A stretch of 64,000 nucleotides of DNA from Eledone cirrhosa (Eukaryota > Mollusca > Cephalopoda > Octopoda > Eledonidae). The stretch covers positions 26,802,108-26,866,107 of the forward strand of contig OZ024744.1 in NCBI GenBank assembly GCA_964016885.1, written 5' to 3'. The notes below the pieces were generated by a model. The model saw only the letters and a program-made list of their open reading frames with translations, made no database searches and had not been told where the DNA came from. Both the position numbers and the translations under genes were made by a program. This document shows, piece by piece, positions 1 through 7,775 of this stretch (its first letter is position 1; each line of letters begins with the position of its first letter).

Positions 1-162
1 ACACCCGCATTCCACCCCACCCCCACACCTCCCGTATACTAACACCCACTAACACCTTTCACCATACTACACACACACCAGTACACCACACTCCCTCCAT
101 AGAACCACACACACCCTTCTCTCCCCACTCCACACTCACTCATCCCACTAACACCCCTACTA

Positions 163-203
<41 letters not shown>

Positions 204-840
204 CCTCACTCCAACTCTCACACCTACCCATCCTCGCCTCCCTACCATTCCGCCGACTGCTGCCATGCCCTTCCGACCACTGTCTCGGCACCAACTGACC
301 ACAGCACTTCCACTGCTGACCACTTCCTGTTGCGCGCGCACCCCACATCTCTCCTCTTCCGACCACCGCTTCTTGGATTACCCACACGCGTTTTGACTTC
401 CAACCAAAATCTCCATACATCCGTGTAACTTACCACTTTTCAACCATCCTCTTACATCATCACCTACATAACTCACCCACACATACACCCCAAAACAATT
501 TTTTTTATCCACACGCCACCCACACCCACAACACGCTTAAACCACACACACGTGCTTCCCACCACTTATTTACACCCTCAGCCCCCTGATTCCTCTCCCC
601 CCACCCCCTATCCACACACGCACAGACCCTCCGACCCACAAAAACACCCCCCACACACACCTTCCTGAACATGCAACCCCGTTCTTCCCCCAACCCTCAC
701 TTTCACATACACACACACACACACGCACACCTAACCACACACACCACCTTCAGCCCTCCCCGCTCGGACACCCCGTCTCCCTCTCCCCACTCCACCCGCC
801 ACCACCTCTACTCACCCCACACCCTTCCACCACCTGTTTA
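1..840. repeat. C- and CA-rich low-complexity block
   Basis: The plus strand is strongly C and A rich and poor in G, with two clean (AC)n microsatellites at about 164-201 and 707-730 embedded in degenerate CACCC/CACAC sequence. Open frames on both strands here translate to runs such as VCVCVCV or HTHTHAH, which is what a dinucleotide repeat gives in any frame. I see no splice-bounded exon or conserved domain and treat the whole block as simple-sequence DNA. Confidence 0.85.
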
Positions 841-859
841 CCCCCCTTTTATTTCAGTT

Positions 860-960
860 TATTTTGATCATGCCTTTATTTTTAAATTTTCTCATTCCTT
901 GTATTTTGATCATGCTTTATTTTTATTATTTATTTATTATTTATTATATTTTTGTCTTTA
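860..960. repeat. 42-bp direct repeat in T-rich DNA
   Basis: The string TATTTTGATCATGC followed by a TTTATTTTTA run occurs at 860 and again at 902, so two units of 42 bp lie in tandem. Downstream the sequence decays into TTTATTATT-type low complexity. It leads directly into the LINE-like tail at 1030-1190 and may belong to that element's 3' untranslated region. Confidence 0.6.
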
Positions 961-1029
961 TTTGTTAATTTTTCATTCGCACCGTTTCCTTTCGCTATAT
1001 GTCTCTCCACCACTCCCCTACACACCTTT

Positions 1030-1156
1030 TGTACTCTCACCTGAAGAAGGGCTTATGCCCGAAACGTCGTCCCCCACCTACCCCCCACTCTCCTGAGCGT
1101 GAATTTAATAAACATTTATCGTACTGCCTCTCTGTTCTGTCCCTGTTCAATTTTTC

Positions 1157-1190
<34 letters not shown>
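1030..1190 (+). mobile_element. 3' tail fragment of a LINE-type retroelement
   Basis: Positions 1041-1064 read CTGAAGAA, then a GGGC-TTAT-GCCC hairpin, then GAAACGTCG at 1061-1069. This 'CTGAAGAAGGGC...GCCCGAAACGTC' cassette is known at the 3' ends of many animal LINEs and the SINEs that borrow their tails. An AATAAA lies at 1107-1112, and the segment ends in a (TA)n tract at about 1158-1188, as expected of a tail ending in simple repeat. No reverse transcriptase homology is visible upstream, so this is a severely 5'-truncated copy. The exact LINE clade cannot be told from the tail alone. Confidence 0.65.
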
Positions 1191-1243
1191 CAGTATATAT
1201 ATACTGAAATATACTGATATATACTGATATATACATACTGATA
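1157..1243. repeat. (TA)n plus ATACTGAT minisatellite
   Basis: A (TA)n run of about 30 bp is followed by four or five imperfect units built on ATACTGATAT, ending near 1243. It looks like slippage expansion from the end of the retroelement tail. Confidence 0.8.
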
Positions 1244-2313
1244 AAAACCAAATAAAAATGGAGAAACCAAGGGAATTAACATGGGAAATAGAAAAAGATC
1301 GGTGAAGGCGAAGAAATGAAAAGAATGAGAGTAACAGTGAAATAGCTATTTCTATCTATAGATGGAAGAACTTACTATTTTATCTTCCCTTTATTTATTT
1401 AGTTTTATTATTCACTCATTTTATTTTATTTTATTAGTTATTTTGTTTATTTATTTTATTTTATTTTATTTATTTATCTTTTCTTTACTTTTTCGTAGGC
1501 GTGGGTGAAAATAACGATATTGTTGGTCGGAGAATACAACTCCAAGTCACTTGAAGAGAATATAGAGACTTCTTTGTTTATATGTGTCACCCTGTAATAT
1601 CTGTTTACTGAGGAGACATCATGGCGATAGACTTGACGTGGAGTATTAGGTACGAATGAAGAGACATAACAAGTGGTAACTATAAATTGGTAGACAGCGG
1701 AGGAAAGGAATTTAAATGGTGACTGGTAGCCGTAGTGGTGAACAAAATAGTTACTTGGTAGACTATGTTTGACTTTGGGGACAGTAGGGGACTGTAAGGG
1801 ACTGTAGTGACCAATGGTTCCTTATCTCCTTATCCCTGTGTCTCTTAGGTGAGAGAACAACCGCGATATCTCGCCAATAGTATCTGTTTCCATTCAAATT
1901 CTTCCTTGTCAATTCTAGTCCCTCACTAAGGTATCCTGGTATCTGAGTTTTCTTTAGAGAAGATCTCCCACAACAAAATGTGTGAGTCAGCTCATATTTA
2001 GCGCGGAAATAGTTGCTAGCAAACCTTCTGCAAAAATGACCCATCATTACAATGTTAGACTATGGTAGGCAGCTTCGATGGTTACCATAAGTAAAATTGC
2101 TTTCACCACCACTCTCATTGTTTCCTTTTTTTCTGGACCCACGATGGGATATTGATCAGAAATGTTCAGGAGGGTATGTCCCTGTCTCCATCTTGCTCTA
2201 CAACATACCTTCTCAGAGTGGGCGCTATCGCCTCCGGGGGGGGGGGGCATTAAGAAGGTCCAGCAGAGTGCTCGGTCCTAAGGGGGTGGTGAAGGGTGGT
2301 AAAGATGATATAA
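1244..2313. other. Unassigned intergenic DNA with (TTTTA)n tract
   Basis: I recognise no gene, RNA or named element here. Visible local features are a TTTTA/TTTAT-rich microsatellite at about 1380-1485 and a run of 12 G at 2236-2247. The short open frames at 1763-2047 and 2047-2250 on the minus strand lack recognisable domains or convincing exon boundaries. The segment ends at the Helitron insertion site, an A at 2313. Confidence 0.6.
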
Positions 2314-2570
2314 TCTATATATCTAAAACAGAGAATGTCTGTCTGTCTGGTTCCCTAAAACTCGAGAACCATCCAACCGATGTTTTTCAAACTTTACACA
2401 TGTAATACCTATCTATAGATGTGTTTTGACAAAAGAAATTTCAAATTTTCAATTCCATAGGGACCGCATTAAGCGCCGAATGTCACGCCCTCATAATATC
2501 TGTCTGTATGTCTGGCTGTCTGCATTACGACATTATGACGCTATATGTGTGTGTGTATATATATGTATAT

Positions 2571-2622
<52 letters not shown>

Positions 2623-2741
2623 GTGTGTAACGTTTTTAGAAATATTTACTACTGCGATCACAGATTGATTTTTTTTAGTTTCAGAAGATCCCGTTAAGGG
2701 TTAAAGCAGCGATTTTTTGCTTAAACTTTAATATGTGATTC

Positions 2742-2858
2742 TAATATATATATATATTCGTGTACAGATAGTTTTGCATACACAAAAACAAGATATAAAC
2801 AAACAAGGCCAGCGATTACATAGTCAACGTTTCGGAAATCACTTGCATCACTGACGAG
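2742..2858 (-). mobile_element. Antisense LINE-type 3' tail nested in the Helitron
   Basis: Read on the minus strand, 2858 to 2823 gives CTCGTCAGTGATGCAAGTG then ATTTCCGAAACGTTGAC, a degenerate form of the CTGATGA...CCGAAACGTTG tail cassette found at LINE 3' ends. It is followed by CTTGTTTGTTTATATCTTG and ends in (TA)n at about 2742-2758. Its position between the two Helitron ends suggests either a nested insertion or sequence captured by the Helitron. The hairpin is weak and the assignment is moderate only. Confidence 0.5.
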
Positions 2859-2912
2859 TTTACTCCTTACTCTACCAGTTAGTCTTAGTGTACTTCATCC
2901 TGCTTTTAGGTG

Positions 2913-3225
2913 ATGCCTCGAAGGAAGAGATACTCGATTGGCTGAAATACTGCGAAAGCGGCAAGAAAAGAACAAGGTGGCAAACGAATCGTCAGTGGAA
3001 TCTGCTATTCGACGGTCGCAAGATGCTGAACGTACTGCCACCAGAAGAGCACTTGAAACATACAACCAACGAACCATTCGCCGAACCGCTGATGCTACAT
3101 CAACTTCTGCTGCACAAGCTGCCGAGACAGAAGACCAGCGACAACGTCGTCGATGTGCTGATGCTTTGCTTTCGTGGCTTGAACATTTTACTCTCAGGCA
3201 CCCAATTAAGTCAAACCTCTGGTAA
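2913..3225 (+). pseudogene. Remnant of Helitron N-terminal basic, Ala/Arg/Glu-rich coding region
   Basis: An ATG at 2913 opens MPRRKRYSIG and then meets a stop. The reading shifts to another frame from about 2938, which continues to 3225 with a highly charged sequence containing ESAIRRSQDAERTATRRALE, NQRTIRRTADAT and AAETEDQRQRRRCADA. MPRRKR starts followed by repeated RR-x(n)-AE/ETE-x(n)-R heptad-like segments are typical of the N-terminal region upstream of the Rep domain in invertebrate Helitron polyproteins. No Rep HUH motif or helicase motifs follow. The coding capacity is therefore a frameshifted, truncated relic, and it lies in the expected place inside the element bounded at 2314 and 3372. 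The alternative, a chance open frame, is less likely given the composition and context. Confidence 0.6.
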
Positions 3226-3372
3226 TCTACGACGAATTTTTTTTATAAGGGCAAAATGTAGACACCATCTCGAGGCCGAGGTATTCCGTACTTCTCTGTA
3301 CTGTTTCAGAAAGGAGGGATAAACTGCCAATCTATGTTTAGAATCCCGAGCAACGCCGGGCAATTCTGCTAG

Positions 3373-3535
3373 TATCAAATTAGGTATCAAATGATACATA
3401 TATATATAAATGTAGTAAAATAAAAAATATATAATATTTATTTATACATAGTATATATTATATTATTTATTATATATAAATTAAAGATTTTATTTAAAAT
3501 ATATTTACAATTTGTGTGTAGGTAGGTCTCTCTGG
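3373..3535. repeat. AT-rich low-complexity segment
   Basis: The sequence is nearly pure TATATA, TTATTTAT and AAATAAAA immediately outside the Helitron right end. No gene-like content is visible. Confidence 0.7.
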
Positions 3536-3612
3536 AAATAGGATTGGGGCCGCTGAGGGCATTAGTTGGCCGTGAGAGGGCTCGGTGGCCCAAAATGTTT
3601 GAGAACCTCCTC
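3536..3612. mobile_element. Possible degraded end of a hAT-type DNA transposon
   Basis: The segment reads GGCCCAAAATGTTTGAGAACC near 3588-3607 after GTTGGCCGTGAGAGGGCTCGG-like sequence. TTTGAGAACC followed by a short spacer resembles the inner part of hAT/Charlie-type terminal inverted repeats (family ends read CAGTGGTTCTCAAA in the other direction). The outermost CACTG is not preserved and I could not find the partner end, so this is tentative. Confidence 0.35.
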
Positions 3613-3993
3613 TCTACAACGATAACGACGATCAGTGTTTCAATATCTCTTGCTGTTTACTTGTGACGACTCATACACAGCCGTTCAAGTCTATCTCTGG
3701 GTATATATTCCAATATCTCTTCTTTACATTCGGATTTGGAGATCACGTAGACACAGATATGTATCTTGCTCTGGACGACGGAAACGAAACACTTCCACGC
3801 GTCATTCGCGACTTTCTTCAATTCATCTTTGAAGGCAAATATTAAAGTCCCTTCTCTCTTAGTTATGACTCCTTATTTCTTGCCATTTTCCATTGACGAA
3901 TTCGTCGGGCATAGAGACAGGGTCTGTATTATCTTTACTTCCAAAATAATTCCTTTTCCCAACTTGCTATCTCCAGGCTTACAGGCGCATTGT
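3613..3993. other. Unassigned DNA, no supported gene
   Basis: Overlapping open frames of 60-65 codons exist on the plus strand (for example 3635-3832 and 3663-3845), but they lack recognisable domains. A longer open frame from 3766 to 4248 owes its length to the adjacent trinucleotide tract. I see nothing else here. Confidence 0.5.
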
Positions 3994-4129
3994 GATAGTG
4001 CTGCTGATTGTAGTGGTGGTTGTGGAGCTGCTGCTGGTGGTGGTGCTATTGCTGGCGGTGGTGGTGCCACTAGGGCTGCTGCTGGTAGTGATGCTGCTGC
4101 TACTGCTGGGACTACTGCTGCTGGTGGTA
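3994..4129. repeat. Imperfect GCT/GGT trinucleotide tract
   Basis: About 45 triplets drawn mainly from GCT, GGT, ACT and GAT keep one phase throughout. This keeps frames open on both strands and gives Ala/Gly-rich peptides on the plus strand and Ala/Pro-rich ones on the minus strand. The sequence outside the tract does not support a gene, so I regard it as an interrupted microsatellite. Confidence 0.75.
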
Positions 4130-4279
4130 CCATTTCCTACATCTGGAATAATGCTCTACTAAATTGTTCTTTAGGTTGGTGGCGTTCTCGATGTTTCTTT
4201 TATATTTTCTATCTTTTGAATGTTGTTGATGTTGCTGATGTCGCATAGCATGTCATTTGTTTTTGTTATTGTCGTTCTT

Positions 4280-4320
4280 ATATCCCCCTCTCTCTCTCTA
4301 TCGCTCTCTCTCTCTCTTAT
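4280..4320. repeat. (CT)n microsatellite
   Basis: A CT-rich run with interruptions (TATCG in the middle) spans about 40 bp. Confidence 0.85.
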
Positions 4321-4450
4321 AATGTCTACCATTCGTAATGCCATCACTTGATACTTTAGCATGAGTATCACGGACGTGGCTTTTTAATCCTGCTAGGGAA
4401 TTGCCTATGCCCAGCAATACCATGCATCGTAAATAATTGTTTCTACGTTA

Positions 4451-4605
4451 GGCACAAGGCCAGCAATTACCCAGTGTATTACTGGTACTTTATTTTATCG
4501 ACCCCGTAAGGATGAAAGGCAAAGTTAACCTCGGCGGCATTTGAACTCAGAATGGCAAGGGCCGTAACTCTATGCGTCAAAGCATGGCGTCCGACCCTCT
4601 ACCAA
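4451..4605 (+). mobile_element. Cephalopod-type tRNA-derived SINE fragment
   Basis: In order the segment shows GGCACAAGGCCAGCAATTAC, CCAGTGTATTACTGGTACTT, TATCGACCCCG, AGGATGAAAGGCAAAGTTAA, CCTCGGCGGCATTTGAACTC and AGAATG. These blocks and their order match the core of a SINE family that is extremely common in octopus and squid genomes. TTTGAACTCAGAATG sits where the tRNA-related part ends. The copy lacks one internal stretch often present after the first block and is slightly diverged. It is the strongest taxonomic marker in the window. Downstream, to about 4630, sequence such as GCATGGCGTCCGACC may be a degraded end of the same copy. Confidence 0.8.
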
Positions 4606-5052
4606 TATTGCCATCGCAAATAATGCCACATATCAATCGATGTCTGTGCTTGAAGCTTTTTAAGTGAAGAAAGGTTTTGCGAGGAGCCAATCCCTCTCTT
4701 AGAACATGAAATGCATTTGTCCAAAAAGAATTGGTCTACATTATTGGATGCAAACGAAGTCTCAGCTTTAATATCAGGGAGATGTCTTAATGAAGACTAG
4801 GAGTCTCTTGCTCCACAGGAAAAACAAAAAAACTTTATTGGATGGCCGTTGACTCTCCTGAATCCCTCCACCATTTGACGGGTTTCGTTTTTCCTCCAGC
4901 AGTATGTCCAAAATCACCCTCCACACCAAGCAGGATTAGTAGGGTGGCTGGTTTAGTCGGTAGTAACCCGGCCATGCACAGCTTACTCAGACGATATGTA
5001 CTAAAGAAAATACTATATATTTAGCGTTCAACAGATTGGCAAAGGTATAGAG
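4606..5052. other. Unassigned intergenic DNA
   Basis: No gene or element recognised. A 60-codon open frame at 4842-5024 has no family resemblance that I can name. Confidence 0.5.
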
Positions 5053-5130
5053 TCCTGATGAAGGGTAATGACCCAGAAATATATTGATTGTTCCTCAAAG
5101 CCAGTGTTGAATAAACAGGTGACGATCTGT
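5053..5130 (+). mobile_element. Second LINE-type 3' tail fragment
   Basis: CCTGATGA at 5054-5061 is followed by a GGGT-AATG-ACCC hairpin at about 5063-5074, then AGAAATATATTG, and an AATAAA at 5110-5115. The architecture (CTGATGA, short hairpin, GAAA, then AATAAA about 30-45 bp further) is the same as in the tail at 1041-1112, though the hairpin sequence differs, so the two probably come from different LINE families that use the same type of 3' end. Confidence 0.6.
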
Positions 5131-5160
5131 CATCGGCACGGAACAGCTTCAAATCGGGAC

Positions 5161-5201
5161 GTTTGTTTACAAACGAATCGAACATTATTATTAATGTTCG
5201 A
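5161..5201. repeat. 17-bp repeated motif and adjoining 24-bp palindrome
   Basis: GTTTGTTTACAAACGAA at 5161-5177 recurs exactly at 6168-6184 in the same orientation. Right after the first copy, 5178-5201 forms a perfect inverted repeat: 10-bp arms TCGAACATTA and TAATGTTCGA around a 4-nt loop. GATATACAG lies next to both copies but on opposite sides (5200 and about 6160). This looks like pieces of a dispersed or tandem repeat family that I cannot name. Confidence 0.55.
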
Positions 5202-5981
5202 TATACAGAGTTTAAGATTTTGGCCAAGGTGTTACCGAAGAGGTTGGCGCTTGTTGTCAGGGATTTAGTTGGGGAGGTGCAAACTCTTGCGCAATCCCAA
5301 TCAGGTCCATACACGACAACCTTCACCTAATGCGACACATCATAGAGAGGGTAGGGTGTAAACCTGGCTTTGATGGGGCTCTGATCAATTTAGATCAATC
5401 GAAAGCATTCGATAGAGTCGACCATCGGTACCTGAAGGCTGTCCTCAAGGCGGCTGGCTTCGGCACCGTCTTCAGAAGCTGGATCGCTGCAATGCACAGC
5501 GGCACCTGCTCGGTGGTCAAAATGAATGGCCACCTCTCGGAACCATTTCAGGTCTCCCGATCGGTCCGTCAAGGGTGCCCTCTATCCCCCCTTCTGTACG
5601 TATTGACTCTCGAGCCTTTACTGCGGAAGCTGGAGCTATAGCAGGGCATCCCGCTCGAACCGGAAAGGCTGTGTCGGCTTATGCGGACGACATCACCGTG
5701 ATGGTATCGGACACCTCAGATATCAAATTGGTCGGCAACTTATTGGAGCAATATGAAAGGTTGACAGGAGCAAAACTTAACCCGGAAAAGTCGGTGGGCT
5801 TGCAACTCCGCACCTGGAGAGGCAAGTCCATGCCGTCCATCAGCTTCGTTAGGCGCTGGACGGGCCGGTAAAGTTGCAGGTGTATAAGAATTGGGACGAG
5901 GTGACGGGCAGGGTAGCCAGTCTGCCCCATATAATCAGAGCTATATATCATAAAATATGTCTTTATAATCACTATATATAA
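5202..5981 (+). pseudogene. Non-LTR retrotransposon reverse transcriptase fragment (Tx1/L1-like), broken
   Basis: Frame from 5202 reads TEFKILAKVLPKRLALVV, matching the region just before the catalytic core of L1/Tx1-type reverse transcriptases. A frameshift near 5284-5288 moves to the frame with RSIHDNLHLM, then motif A (LINLDQSKAFDRVDH, catalytic Asp) and motif B (RQGCPLSPLLY), ending at a stop at 5639-5641. A further frameshift leads to motif C, YADD at 5680-5691, followed by the GAKLNPEKSVGLQL segment. Near 5859 the reading moves to a third frame (GPVKLQVYKNWDEVTGRVA) and loses similarity near 5930, with a stop at 5979. Intact LINE ORF2 proteins exceed 1000 residues; here only about 240 codons of the RT domain remain, with no endonuclease. 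It is a dead copy and not expressed as a working enzyme. Tx1-like is favoured by the spacing and wording of motifs A-B, but other L1-group clades are possible. Confidence 0.85.
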
Positions 5982-6240
5982 CATATACCATTTCCTCTAC
6001 CAATTAGTATAATTAACCATATAAAAATTCAATTAGACCAAGCTATAAGAATAAAGGCTCCTCTGAAGAAATCTTCGACAAATAACCGAAAAGAGCCCCT
6101 TCGCGGTGGCTACAATAGATTATTTATCTAACATTTCGACAGCATGTAAAAATCGACGAGATATACAGTTTGTTTACAAACGAACAAAGCGACGTTATAA
6201 TAAGCGCCGCTAAACTGATACGTGCATATATGCATGTGTA
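5982..6240. other. Unassigned DNA between LINE relic and TA tracts
   Basis: The only recognisable item is the second copy of the 17-bp motif at 6168-6184. A CTGAAGA at 6063-6069 is not followed by a matching hairpin and GAAA at normal spacing, so I do not call a third tail. No gene is seen. Confidence 0.5.
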
Positions 6241-6258
6241 CCTGTATGCATATGTATA

Positions 6259-6289
<31 letters not shown>

Positions 6290-6345
6290 GTGCATGCTAC
6301 TGTACGTCTGTATACATATATGTATGTACGTATACATGCATACTT
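6241..6345. repeat. TA/TATG-rich low-complexity tract
   Basis: Alternating TATATG, TATATA and GTACGTATAC units, with a clean (TA)n run at about 6265-6288. It is a likely cruciform-prone purine-pyrimidine alternating stretch. Confidence 0.8.
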
Positions 6346-6404
6346 ACATTTAAGTAAGTGCCATACTAAGAGTGAGAAATGAAATTTCGTTTTCATTTTG
6401 TTTC

Positions 6405-6421
6405 AATTTATATATATATAC

Positions 6422-6490
<69 letters not shown>

Positions 6491-6492
6491 AT
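6405..6492. repeat. (TA)n microsatellite
   Basis: Nearly 90 bp of TA repeats broken by two ATACATATA units and one TTATA. Open frames through it encode only alternating Tyr-Ile and are not genes. Confidence 0.9.
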
Positions 6493-6687
6493 TGTTGTTC
6501 ATAGAGAGTCTACTCTCTTCCACACTGTTGTGTTGTAGCAGAGAAATACTGGTATTGTCTGAGACACCGCACATCTACCTACTTCTGGCTACACTTTCCA
6601 GGCACAAGACTAAAAATGAATTCAAGATAGAAGTAGTTTAATAATTTTGATTCCCAAATATTTTAAGTAAGAACGATAGTTTCAATG

Positions 6688-6688
6688 T

Positions 6689-6756
<68 letters not shown>

Positions 6757-6757
6757 T

Positions 6758-6795
<38 letters not shown>

Positions 6796-6796
6796 T

Positions 6797-6829
<33 letters not shown>

Positions 6830-6879
6830 CCCCACTACTACTACTACTACTACTACTGCTACTACTACTACTACCACCA

Positions 6880-6957
<78 letters not shown>

Positions 6958-6982
6958 ATGCTGCTGATGCTGCTGTTACTAC
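6688..6982. repeat. (CTA)n microsatellite passing into (CTG)n
   Basis: From about 6690 to 6938 the plus strand is (CTA)n with scattered CCA, CCC, ATT and CTG interruptions. From about 6938 to 6975 it becomes (CTG)n with GATG interruptions. All frames translate to single-residue runs (Leu, Tyr/Thr or Val/Ser depending on frame), which explains the open frames on both strands. At almost 300 bp it is the longest simple repeat of the left flank. Confidence 0.9.
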
Positions 6983-7538
6983 TCTGAAGACTTTCATGGC
7001 TGCTTCCCACTCAGTAAAATATCTTTCAAATTTCTTGAAATGCTTAATAAGATACCAGTTTTGTGGCTGCAGACATGAAGAGAAAATAGTTATATTTCTC
7101 CTATCATGAGAATACCAACTTACTTTGCAAACCGTCTTCCTCCGGAGAATTCTTTAAAAAAAGTAACACTACTAACTTTCTTAACTCATAGCATTCAATT
7201 GTTAATCATTAATTCTGAACATTTAATGATCAATATTGAAACCTATTTTCTAATTTCTAATTTCTAATTTCTAGACCCTAGTATTAATCAAATATACAGA
7301 TAGGTAGATAAAATCCAGGGAGATAACTTTCAATAAGTTATTCTTGAATCACTACCTACTTACGGACAACTGACGCTGCACATCAGGTACGAAACACGGA
7401 AGAGACGAACTGCCACGATCATCACCACTACCTCTCCCACCCGCCCCATCTCTCCCTATTATGAGCAAATGTGGTCCCACGTGCTGGCCGACTCATGGCC
7501 CCGGCGGACAGAATGGAGAAGGCGTCTCCCCGGAGTAT
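6983..7538. other. Flank between microsatellite and satellite array
   Basis: The first 400 bp is AT-rich and includes three tandem TAATTTC units at 7251-7271. From about 7395 base composition turns GC-rich up to the array boundary, with CACGTG at about 7478. I recognise no coding exon or element. The GC-rich 140 bp directly beside the array has no obvious similarity to the 79-bp unit. Confidence 0.55.
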
Positions 7539-7775
7539 GGTAAGGGAGATGCGCTAGAAGAGCCATTCCATATCGCGAGGCTAACACCTGCGGCTAGACA
7601 GCTCAGCACCTATGGTGGTAAGTAGGGAGGTAGCCCTAGGGCCAAGGACACCATAAGTCTCCACTGCTACAGGTAGCCAGCTCAGTGCATGCGGTGGTAA
7701 GTAGGGAGGTAGCCCTAGGGCCAAGGACACCAGAAGACTCCACTGTTACGGCTAGGCATCTCAGTGTATGTGGTG
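7539..7775 (+). repeat. Degenerate edge monomers of the array
   Basis: GGTAAG recurs at 7539, 7617 and 7696, so the period is already 78-79 bp although the first unit shares only scattered blocks with the standard monomer (GGTAAGGGAG, GAGGCTAACAC, GCGGCTAGACAGCTCAGCAC). The second and third units have GTAGCCCTAGGGCCAAGGAC in place of GTAACCTTAGGGCCAGGGAC. Divergence falls quickly over three units, marking a true array margin. Confidence 0.75.

Larger units (their letters stand above)
2314..3372 (+). mobile_element. Helitron (rolling-circle transposon), degraded copy with both ends
   Basis: The left end begins TCTATATATCTAAAACAG at 2314 and continues with GTCTGTCTGTCTGG and AAACTCGAGAACCATCC, a 5' region typical of invertebrate Helitrons. 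The right end has CCCGAGCAACGCCGGG at 3345-3360 (a CCCG/CGGG stem with 8-nt loop) followed 8 nt later by the terminal CTAG at 3369-3372. Helitrons start with TC, end in a short hairpin plus CTRR, and insert between A and T without target duplication; here the flanking bases are A (2313) and T (3373), exactly as expected. At 1059 bp it is far too short to encode the usual Rep-helicase, so it is non-autonomous or internally deleted. A (TA)n run (about 2560-2621), an antisense LINE-like tail and a broken coding remnant lie inside. Confidence 0.82.

Noticed and set aside
1041..1070. Hammerhead ribozyme in the LINE tail (CTGAAGA...GAAA core)
   Set aside because: The core strings and stem II are present, but I could not find complementary stem I or stem III partners or a UH cleavage site in the right place, so only a hairpin is claimed.
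671..1096. 141-codon open frame at the left end
   Set aside because: It is His/Thr/Pro-rich from CA-repeat DNA, then Phe/Leu/Tyr-rich from T-rich DNA, and runs into the LINE tail; no coding signature.
3766..4248. 160-codon Ala/Gly-rich open frame
   Set aside because: Its length comes from the imperfect GCT/GGT tract, which keeps both strands open; the ends show no domain or signal.
6056..6100. Possible third CTGAAGA tail with GGCTC/GAGCC pairing
   Set aside because: The inner hairpin is absent and the spacing to the GAAA-like string is wrong; probably chance.
6638..7010. Poly-Ser, poly-Val and poly-Leu open frames of 100-119 codons
   Set aside because: They are direct translations of the (CTA)n/(CTG)n microsatellite in different frames.
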